64,000 nucleotides of DNA, from the NCBI RefSeq assembly GCF_036088315.1, contig NZ_CP107996.1:186001-250000 (forward strand), read 5' to 3'. Below, piece after piece: positions 33,814-40,570 of the stretch. The translations under genes and the position numbers were made by a program. Every line of letters begins with the position of its first letter. The stretch's first letter is position 1. The notes under the pieces were generated by a model. The model had not been told where the DNA came from. It searched no databases and saw only the letters and a list, made by a program, of their open reading frames with translations. This DNA comes from Streptomyces sp. NBC_00344 (GTDB lineage Bacteria > Actinomycetota > Actinomycetes > Streptomycetales > Streptomycetaceae).

Positions 33814-35298
33814 ATGGAGCCCAGCGACCCCGGTGAGACACGACGCCGTACGGCTTTCCGGCGACCGGATGCGAGCGACGCGGCGAGGCCGCCCGGCGGC
33901 CCGGGGCCGGCGACCGGGTCCACTGCGGCGCCCCGGCATCCCCGGCAGGGCTCGTCAGCGGGCGAGGGGGACGGCTCATCGAGCACGGGAGGCGGCCGGT
34001 ATTTCCCGGCCCTGCCGAGTGGACCTCCGCCCGGCCCCGCGCGCCCGGCGTTCTGGCGCAGTCCCTTGCGCGGGCCATGGCTGACATCGGTCTTCGGTGT
34101 GATCCTGCTGGTCGGTATCACGGTGCTGTTCGTCACCGGGCTGCTGTCCTACGCGGCCTACAACCCGAATCTGCCGGGCAACGACCGGACACCGGACAAG
34201 GGCTGGCTCGGTTTCTATCTCTTCTCCTGGCCGACGAGCCCCTATTGGCTCTACCGCCTCACGCAGGGCGTTCACGTCACGCTGGGAGTGGTGCTGATCC
34301 CGGTACTGCTGGGGAAACTGTGGTCGGTCATCCCGAAACTGTTCTCCTGGCCGCCTGTGCGCTCACCAGGTCACGCACTGGACCGGTTGTCGCTGATGTT
34401 TCTCGTCGGCGGCGCCCTGTTCGAGTTCGTCACCGGAATCCTGAACATCCAGCTCCACTATATTTTCCCCGGTTCGTTCTACACCCTGCATTTCTACGGG
34501 GCCTGGGTATTCATCGGTGCATTCATCGTGCACATCACCTTCCGCATTCCCACCATGCTCAAGGCGCTGCGCAGCCGTCGCTTGCGCGGCGTGCTGCGAA
34601 CCCCGGCCGCCCTGACGGAGACCGAGCCTGCGGACGACACGGGGCTGGTGACGCCGAATCCGGCACCTCCCACCATGTCGCGTCGGGGTGCGCTCGGCCT
34701 GGTGGGTGCCGGTTCACTGGCCCTCCTCATCGTGACGGCCGGGCAGAGCATCGGTGGTTCCCTGCGCCGAACAGCTCTCCTGGCGCCGCACGGACGGGAT
34801 CCGGGTACGGGCCCCAATGGATTCCAGATCAACAAGACCGCCGCACATGTGGGCATCCGTGCCCGCGACATCGGGCCCGAGTGGCGGCTCGTTGTCCGGG
34901 GCGGGGACCGGGAGCTGCGCTTCACCCGCGGGCAGGTCCTCGCCCTGCCACAGCACACTGCCGCGCTGCCCATCGCCTGTGTCGAGGGCTGGTCGACCGA
35001 CGACCAGGACTGGACCGGGGTCCGTCTTGCCGATCTGGCGGCGCTGGTCGGACTGGGCGCCGATCCTCCCGGCGTCTTCGTCGAGTCCGCTCAGCGCGGC
35101 GGATCCTTCAACTCCACGCACCTGCGCGACAACCAGGTCCGAGACCCCAGATCGCTGCTCGCCCTGCGAGTGAACGGCAGCGATCTTTCTCCGGACCACG
35201 GATACCCGGCCCGCATCATCGTCCCGGCCAATCCAGGCGTCCACAACACCAAATGGGTCACCCGGCTCACCTTCGGAACGGTGGCAGGGACATCGTGA
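33814..35298 (+). CDS. Cytochrome b-like membrane / molybdopterin oxidoreductase fusion
   Basis: A 494-residue protein. After a Pro/Gly-rich tail (1-85) come four membrane helices, about residues 88-113, 153-178, 197-220 and 226-248. Membrane histidines such as H154, H226 and H240 could ligate haem b. A linker leads to SRRGALGLVGAGSLALL, a further helix that resembles an internal Tat signal. The C-terminal domain (about 335-494) is of the sulfite-oxidase/YedY molybdopterin class, with the metal-ligand cysteine in LPIACVEGWS (C389). It would be an extracytoplasmic oxidoreductase wired to the quinone pool; the substrate is unknown. AAGGGA precedes the ATG. The next gene overlaps by 4 bp (GTGA). 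Confidence 0.85.
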   Translation: MEPSDPGETRRRTAFRRPDASDAARPPGGPGPATGSTAAPRHPRQGSSAGEGDGSSSTGGGRYFPALPSGPPPGPARPAFWRSPLRGPWLTSVFGVILLVGITVLFVTGLLSYAAYNPNLPGNDRTPDKGWLGFYLFSWPTSPYWLYRLTQGVHVTLGVVLIPVLLGKLWSVIPKLFSWPPVRSPGHALDRLSLMFLVGGALFEFVTGILNIQLHYIFPGSFYTLHFYGAWVFIGAFIVHITFRIPTMLKALRSRRLRGVLRTPAALTETEPADDTGLVTPNPAPPTMSRRGALGLVGAGSLALLIVTAGQSIGGSLRRTALLAPHGRDPGTGPNGFQINKTAAHVGIRARDIGPEWRLVVRGGDRELRFTRGQVLALPQHTAALPIACVEGWSTDDQDWTGVRLADLAALVGLGADPPGVFVESAQRGGSFNSTHLRDNQVRDPRSLLALRVNGSDLSPDHGYPARIIVPANPGVHNTKWVTRLTFGTVAGTS

Positions 35299-35771
35299 AA
35301 ACGATCCGCGCACGTTACGGAGCGTCGCCGCTCCATCTCCTCCTGGTTCTGTGCTCCTTCGCTCTCACCGTCTACGCGGGGCTCCGACTCCTCAAGGGAG
35401 ACACTCTCGCCGTCGTCATCTGGTTCGTGGGCGCCGCGCTCCTCCACGACCTGGTGTTCCTGCCGCTCTATACCGTCACCGACCGGGTACTCCAATTCGT
35501 CTTCCGGCACGGAAAGGGCGAGGCGAAGCACCCCGACCGCGTCGGCGGCCGGATCAACTACATCCGCGTGCCGGCCTTCGTGGCCCTGCTGCTGCTCGTC
35601 GTCTGGTATCCGCTCATCCTGAGACGCGTTCCGGGATATCCCTCGTACACGGGCCTGTCGGCCGGTGTGTTCCTGGGGCACTGGCTGCTCATCACCGCAG
35701 CTCTCTTCGCAGCCTCTGCCCTGTGCCTGCTCACCGCCATGTGGCGCCGGCGATCACCCCACGCCGTCTGA
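35295..35771 (+). CDS. Small membrane protein coupled to the molybdoenzyme
   Basis: A 158-residue integral membrane protein with about four helices (LLLVLCSFALTVYAGLRLL; LAVVIWFVGAALLHDLVFL; VPAFVALLLLVVWYPLIL; LLITAALFAASALCLLTAMW). The GTG start overlaps the stop of the molybdopterin fusion gene, so the two are translationally coupled. It probably assists or anchors that enzyme; I do not recognise a named family. Its membrane histidine (LLHDLVF) could be functional, but this is unproven. Confidence 0.8.
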   Translation: MKTIRARYGASPLHLLLVLCSFALTVYAGLRLLKGDTLAVVIWFVGAALLHDLVFLPLYTVTDRVLQFVFRHGKGEAKHPDRVGGRINYIRVPAFVALLLLVVWYPLILRRVPGYPSYTGLSAGVFLGHWLLITAALFAASALCLLTAMWRRRSPHAV

Positions 35772-35859
35772 GCCCGGGCTTCGGCGGTCGTGGGGTGGTC
35801 ATCGACCAATTGGCGCTGTGTGGCCGGAAGCTACGGGCAGGGCTTCCCGGTGTGGTCGG

Positions 35860-38463
35860 TCACGGCAGGATCTCGATGTACCCGTCGGTTCCGTGCACGC
35901 GGATCCGCTGCCCGTCCTTGATCAGCCGGGTGGCCTGGTCCACGCCCACGACGGCCGGCAGGCCGTACTCCCGGGCGATCACCGCGCCATGGGTCATCAG
36001 GCCGCCCACCTCCGTCACCAGGCCCGCGATTCCGACGAACAGCGGCGACCAGCTGGGGTCCGTGAAGGCCGTGACCAGGATGTCGCCGGGTTCGAGATCG
36101 GCCTCCGCCATGTCGAGGATGACGCGGGCCCTCCCCTCGATGGTCCCGGCGGAAACCGGCAGGCCGACCAGGGCGCCGGCGGGCACGTCATCGCGCCGGT
36201 ACGCCCCGGTGACGGCTTCACCATCCGATGTGAGTACCCGGGGCGGTGTGAGCGCGCGGTACGACCGAAACGCGTCCCTGCGCTGCTGGATGAGCCGGTC
36301 ATCCACCCGGTTCGAGCGCACGACCTCGTGGAATTCCTGGAACGTGAGGTAGAAGACGTCCTCCTTCACAGCAAGCACGCCGGCCTGCACGAGGCGCTCG
36401 GCCTCCTCCAGCAGGGCCTGCTTGTAGACGAAGTAGCGGCAGATGATGCCGTACTTCGGGTACTCCCGGTACCCGATGAAGGTTCTGACCCGGTCGATCA
36501 TCCGCTTGGCCTCGTCGGCTTTCCGGTCCCCGTCCGGCAGGGCCCGCAAGCGTGACAGCACGTCCTGTTCCTTCTTCTGCGCCTTCTGCCGCCCTTTCTC
36601 GAAGCGCCGCCCGGCGGCGCCCGGCTCGAAGTTCCTGACGTTGTCGAGGATCACGGGCACGAGCGTGGTGGGGCGCTCGCGCCAACGCGGCCTCGTGATG
36701 TCGATCTCGCCGACGCAGCGCATGCCGTACCGGTCGAGGTAGCTCTCGATGGCGTCGCGCGCTTCGGTCCCGCCCGCGAGCTTGGCCAGTTCATCGAGGA
36801 AGCCCTCATCCTCGACGCCCTGCAGGAACGCCACCACCTCCGGCTGCGAGCGGATCACGTCCGCGACGTCGAGCAGCGCCAGTCCCATCTCCGACGTGAC
36901 GTTGTCGGGGGCGGACAGCGTGAGCGTGTCAGCCGCGTTCTTCTCGCCAAGCCACTCCCGCAGCTTGTCGTTGAGCCACCACGTGGCCTCCATCCCCGCC
37001 ATGATCACCTGGATACTCAGCGGATCGCTGAGAACGCGCTTGTGCTCCTCGAAGGCCTCCAGCAGGAAGTCGAACAACGCCGGTCCGGTCTTCGTCCGGA
37101 TGTCGCGCTCCAGGGCCGCGATGGACACCTGGCTGCGCTCCAGCAACGCGGTGACGACGGCCGGATCCGTCTCGATCGGGGCGAGCGCACCGCCGGCCGG
37201 CGGCCGACCCGGACCGGCGTCCGGAAGCGACGGGACGAAATCGTCTCGCTCGATGACGGTCTCCAGGGCGTCCCTGACCAGCGGATCGCCTTTCCCCATG
37301 AGGTCCAGGAGGCCGGCGCGGCTCGCGGGTGAGGCCAAGCGGCGGGTGACGTCGACGAACAGCCTCCCGCCCGCCGCGTGCATCGGCACCATGGCCGTCA
37401 GCTGCCACATGGAGAGCCCCAGGGGCTTCATGGGGTCGGTCATCATCTGCTGATGGCCGACGGATACGTAGACGTGATTCTCCTGGTCGCCGGTCTCGGG
37501 GATGGGGATGGGGAAGAGCGTCGTGATCGGCCGGCTCTGAACGATCTGGAAGCCGTCATCGGCCAGGCACCATTCGACGTCCTGCGGGCGGCCGAAGTGC
37601 GCTTCGATCCGCCGTCCGAGCTGCACGAGCCGCACGACCTGCGCATCCGTCAGCGCCGGCTGCTCCTGACGCTGCGAGTCGATCGGCACTTCCTGCGTAC
37701 CGCCGGCCGGCAGGGCCTGCACGGCACAGTGTTTGGCGGCGATCGCCTTGGTGACGACTTCGCCGTGTCGCACCGTGAAGACATCCGGGTTCACCAGGCC
37801 GGAGACCAGGGCCTCGCCGAGGCCGAAGCCGGCGTCCACGGTGGCGACCTTCCGGTTGCCCGTGACGGGGTCGGCCGTGAACAGGATGCCGGACGCATGC
37901 GGGAAAACCATCTGCTGCACGACCACGGCCATGCGGACCGTTCGGTGGTCGATGCCGTTCCGCCTGCGGTAGATCACGGCCCGCTCGGTGAACAACGAGG
38001 CCCAGCACCGGCTGACGTGCTGGAGGACCGCCGCCGGCCCCACGACGTTCAGGTACGTGTCCTGCTGGCCGGCGAAGGAAGCCGTCGGCAGGTCCTCTGC
38101 CGTCGCACTGGACCGGACGGCGTAGGCGGCTCGCTCGCCGGACCGGGCAAGCGCGCCAGTAATCGCCACCGCGAGATCGTCCGGGATGGCGATCCCTTCG
38201 ATGGTCCGGCGAATCTGCGCGCTGAGCGTGCGGATCGCCTCCCGGTCGTCCGGGTTCAAGCGCGACAGCTGATCGAGCCGATCGGCGATCGACGGCGCTT
38301 CCGCCATGATCCGCCGGAAGGCGTCCGTCGTCACGCAGAAGCCGCCCGGCACGCGGATGCCTTCTATCCGCGACAGCCCGCCCAGGTGCGCACCCTTGCC
38401 ACCGACGACCGCGACCTGCATCTCGTCAATCTCTTGCAGATCCAAGGTGTACTGCTCACTCAT
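35860..38463 (-). CDS. rph: Rifamycin-inactivating phosphotransferase
   Basis: This resembles PEP synthase but its length (867 residues) and motifs fit rifampin phosphotransferase, which uses ATP to phosphorylate the C21 hydroxyl of rifamycins. Domains in order are the ATP-grasp domain (about 1-320, with GGKGAHLGGLSR and YAVRSSATAEDLPTASFAGQ), the rifamycin-binding helical domain (about 330-755), and the swivelling His domain (about 770-867). The catalytic histidine lies in GGLMTHGAVIAREYG at residue 825, the position known for the Listeria enzyme. The ATG at 38463 was chosen because an in-frame extension to 38718 is not conserved-looking. A rifamycin-associated element lies about 320 nt upstream. 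PEP synthase is the alternative, judged unlikely. Confidence 0.93.
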   Translation of the reverse strand: MSEQYTLDLQEIDEMQVAVVGGKGAHLGGLSRIEGIRVPGGFCVTTDAFRRIMAEAPSIADRLDQLSRLNPDDREAIRTLSAQIRRTIEGIAIPDDLAVAITGALARSGERAAYAVRSSATAEDLPTASFAGQQDTYLNVVGPAAVLQHVSRCWASLFTERAVIYRRRNGIDHRTVRMAVVVQQMVFPHASGILFTADPVTGNRKVATVDAGFGLGEALVSGLVNPDVFTVRHGEVVTKAIAAKHCAVQALPAGGTQEVPIDSQRQEQPALTDAQVVRLVQLGRRIEAHFGRPQDVEWCLADDGFQIVQSRPITTLFPIPIPETGDQENHVYVSVGHQQMMTDPMKPLGLSMWQLTAMVPMHAAGGRLFVDVTRRLASPASRAGLLDLMGKGDPLVRDALETVIERDDFVPSLPDAGPGRPPAGGALAPIETDPAVVTALLERSQVSIAALERDIRTKTGPALFDFLLEAFEEHKRVLSDPLSIQVIMAGMEATWWLNDKLREWLGEKNAADTLTLSAPDNVTSEMGLALLDVADVIRSQPEVVAFLQGVEDEGFLDELAKLAGGTEARDAIESYLDRYGMRCVGEIDITRPRWRERPTTLVPVILDNVRNFEPGAAGRRFEKGRQKAQKKEQDVLSRLRALPDGDRKADEAKRMIDRVRTFIGYREYPKYGIICRYFVYKQALLEEAERLVQAGVLAVKEDVFYLTFQEFHEVVRSNRVDDRLIQQRRDAFRSYRALTPPRVLTSDGEAVTGAYRRDDVPAGALVGLPVSAGTIEGRARVILDMAEADLEPGDILVTAFTDPSWSPLFVGIAGLVTEVGGLMTHGAVIAREYGLPAVVGVDQATRLIKDGQRIRVHGTDGYIEILP

Positions 38464-38781
38464 TGCGATACCTCCGAGGCAGCCGCGCTCCGTTGCACTG
38501 CGGTGACAGGTCGAGTCACCGGCGCATCCCACTCTGTCGAACCTCTTGTCGAGCACGTCCTCATCGCTGGCTTCCTCGCCGCCGGCGAGTCGGCCGGCCG
38601 CTCCGCACAGTCGGGCGGAGCGCACCCCGCACCTCCGCGCCGGAGACCCGCAAGTGGACTGCCGGTCCCGCCACTGGTCCGACGTCGCCGCGTCCCCCAT
38701 ACGCCGACAACAACTCACGCACGTCGTGTCCCCTCATTTCCGCAGGTTGTGGCATCGGCCGATGATTCTGCGCCGTGACCC
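38464..38781. other. rph upstream region
   Basis: The region between the RAE and the rph start carries no supported gene. It should contain the rph promoter and a leader of up to 300 nt. The reading frame stays open to 38718 but the translation is Arg/Ala-rich and lacks a ribosome-binding site. Confidence 0.4.
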
Positions 38782-38800
38782 GGGTCTTGCGGCAAGCCCC
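38782..38800. promoter_or_regulatory. Rifamycin-associated element (RAE)
   Basis: GGGTCTTGCGGCAAGCCCC is a 19-bp inverted repeat matching the rifamycin-associated element found upstream of rph and other rifamycin-inactivation genes in actinomycetes, where it is needed for induction by rifampin. It is about 320 nt upstream of rph. Its left half also forms the CTTGCG of a plus-strand promoter-like pair with TATAAA (38810-38815) at 18-nt spacing. Confidence 0.85.
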
Positions 38801-38823
38801 CCAGCGCGCTATAAATTGAGAGT

Positions 38824-38847
38824 GGCAAGGAGAGCTCTCTCCTTGCC
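38824..38847 (+). terminator. Perfect hairpin directly after the RAE/promoter
   Basis: GGCAAGGAGAG, two bases, then CTCTCCTTGCC, followed on the plus strand by TTTGCGTTTT. It has the form of an intrinsic terminator for plus-strand transcripts. A plus-strand start from TATAAA at 38810 would begin almost at the hairpin. It could also be an operator. Confidence 0.55.
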
Positions 38848-39023
38848 TTTGCGTTTTGGCGTCCCATGGAACCGACAAGCCTCTCGCGAAGCGGTGGCTC
38901 GACGCGTAGGGGTACGCGTCATCGGCGTACGGCGGATATCCCATTCGGGCGGTGCGACAACGCGGCTGGGTGCCGTGACCGGTGTCGCGCGCCCGCCAGG
39001 GATTACGGGACGGCCCTCGGCCC

Positions 39024-39632
39024 TCAGCCCGCGCACGGGCTGTCGACAACAGTGCCGGTGCCGTCAGCGGTGTCCGGGACGGTGGCACAGACCTGCTTCC
39101 CACTGTTCGGGTCGGTCACGGTCACCTGCCCGCTCGTGTCGAAGGATGGCGTCTCCCGCGCCCGGTACAGGCCAAGGGAGGTCATCGCTGTCGAGTCCAG
39201 GAGTGCGTCGCGCGGCGACGTGCGGCACGGCGGCGGAACGTAGGTGGCCGCACCGCCGGGCACCAGTCCGCTCGGGTAGACGAAGGTGGGTTCCGGCGCG
39301 GCAGTGGCGCAGCTCCGGGCGGAGTCCAGTGCCGCGCTGATGACCTGCTGACCGGCGGCATGCAGCCCGTCGCTCGCCTGCTCGTCCTCGGAGTGATGGA
39401 CCAAGAGTCCGAGCCCGCCCAGACCGCACATGGCGAGTCCGACCCCGAACAGCCAGCCGGGCAGGCGTCCGGAATCGCGCTCCCGTCGTGACAGCACGGC
39501 CACGGCGCCTGCTGTCACGACGACCACGCCGCCGGCCCCCAGTAGGGCCACGGCAGGCCCGGTCGACATGGGCCCGAAGTGCTCCCCGTTACGCGGCATC
39601 CACTGGGCTACCAGCATCCGCACTGCCCCCAT
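39024..39632 (-). CDS. Membrane-anchored protein, unknown
   Basis: A protein of up to 202 residues with two hydrophobic segments (VALLGAGGVVVVTAGAVAVL and LFGVGLAMCGLGGLGLLV) and a polar extracytoplasmic C-terminal domain of about 130 residues with conserved-looking cysteines (SARSCATA, PPPCRTSP, QVCATVPD, SPCAG). No family is recognised. The start is uncertain: ATG 39632, 39596 and 39569 are all in frame, and none has a good ribosome-binding site. It lies downstream of an unrelated membrane gene on the same strand. Confidence 0.6.
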   Translation of the reverse strand: MGAVRMLVAQWMPRNGEHFGPMSTGPAVALLGAGGVVVVTAGAVAVLSRRERDSGRLPGWLFGVGLAMCGLGGLGLLVHHSEDEQASDGLHAAGQQVISAALDSARSCATAAPEPTFVYPSGLVPGGAATYVPPPCRTSPRDALLDSTAMTSLGLYRARETPSFDTSGQVTVTDPNSGKQVCATVPDTADGTGTVVDSPCAG

Positions 39633-39917
39633 TCGATAGTCGGCCGCCAGCCTAAGGTCGGGGAGTGGTGCGGACTACGGGCACGGCGGCCTCGTTCTGT
39701 GGTGATCGGAACCGCGCCACGCTCCGACTGCGGGCGCACACCCGCTTGAAGGTCCTGCGCCGGGTTGGGGTGACGTACGAGGAGGGCACGGCCCCGGTGC
39801 CGGCGGTCGGCACGTCGTGCTGTGCGGCAACTCCCCAGCGCCGGACCAGGTATGTCGAAACCCGCCAGCACCACCCCTGAGGACACCGGGCTGAACAGGT
39901 GACGGGTCAAAGGCCAC

Positions 39918-40442
39918 TCATCCTGCCGGGCCCTTTCCGGTACGGTGCTCCGATCCGAGGGCCGCGGCGCCGACGCATACGACGGCGGCCAGCGCAAAGC
40001 CCAGCGCGGCCGGGTCGACGTAGCCGGGAACGGACTCTGCGGCGTAGCTACCGCCGTCTTTCGTCTCGCAGACGAACCGGAGGGGCACGTAGTCCACGGT
40101 GTACCCCACAACGTGCAGCGCTCGCTCCCACTGGCCCGGCGTCCGGCAGGGCTGAAGCGGCGAGGAGCCTGCGCCACCGTCCTCCGCATCCAGGACCGCA
40201 AGGCCGACGACAAGCAGGCCCCACGTGTACACAGCAGCCGCGACTGCGGCCAGGAATGCGGCGAGGCACCGGAACCACGTCTCTCGATCGGCCCGCCGCA
40301 GACCGATCCGGCCGAGGGTACCGAAGCTGTAGCCGGCGAACGCGAAGCTGAGCAGCAGGCCGACCGGAATGAACAGCAGAAGCAGGAGCACCATCGGTCG
40401 AGTCCACCAGCACAAGATCACTGCTGCTGTGACGGAGGCCAT
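39918..40442 (-). CDS. Integral membrane protein, unknown
   Basis: A 174-residue protein with three to four hydrophobic segments. These include MVLLLLLFIPVGLLLSFAFA, LAAFLAAVAAAVYTWGLLVV and ALGFALAAVVCVGAAALG. A polar loop between the last two contains two cysteines (QPCRTPGQW, RFVCETKDG). Starts at ATG 40442 and ATG 40397 are both possible. It lies 128 nt downstream of the LuxC-fusion gene and could be read through from that operon, but nothing else ties it to that pathway. Confidence 0.6.
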   Translation of the reverse strand: MASVTAAVILCWWTRPMVLLLLLFIPVGLLLSFAFAGYSFGTLGRIGLRRADRETWFRCLAAFLAAVAAAVYTWGLLVVGLAVLDAEDGGAGSSPLQPCRTPGQWERALHVVGYTVDYVPLRFVCETKDGGSYAAESVPGYVDPAALGFALAAVVCVGAAALGSEHRTGKGPAG

Positions 40443-40570
40443 AGTTCCGGCAACAGGGGTGTCACAGCTTCCGCGCAGCAACACCCCTCCTCCCCCCGTT
40501 CGAACCACACCCCCTGGCGGCAACCCGCACGCACCGGCGGCAACACCGGGGTACGGCTGGACACCTACGG

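Noticed and set aside
35860..38463. PEP synthase annotation for the rph gene
   Set aside because: Domain order, 867-residue length, the His-domain sequence and the upstream RAE fit rifamycin phosphotransferase better.
37378..38778. 466-codon plus-strand frame opposite rph
   Set aside because: Antisense to the rph coding sequence, with no start signal and no recognisable protein.
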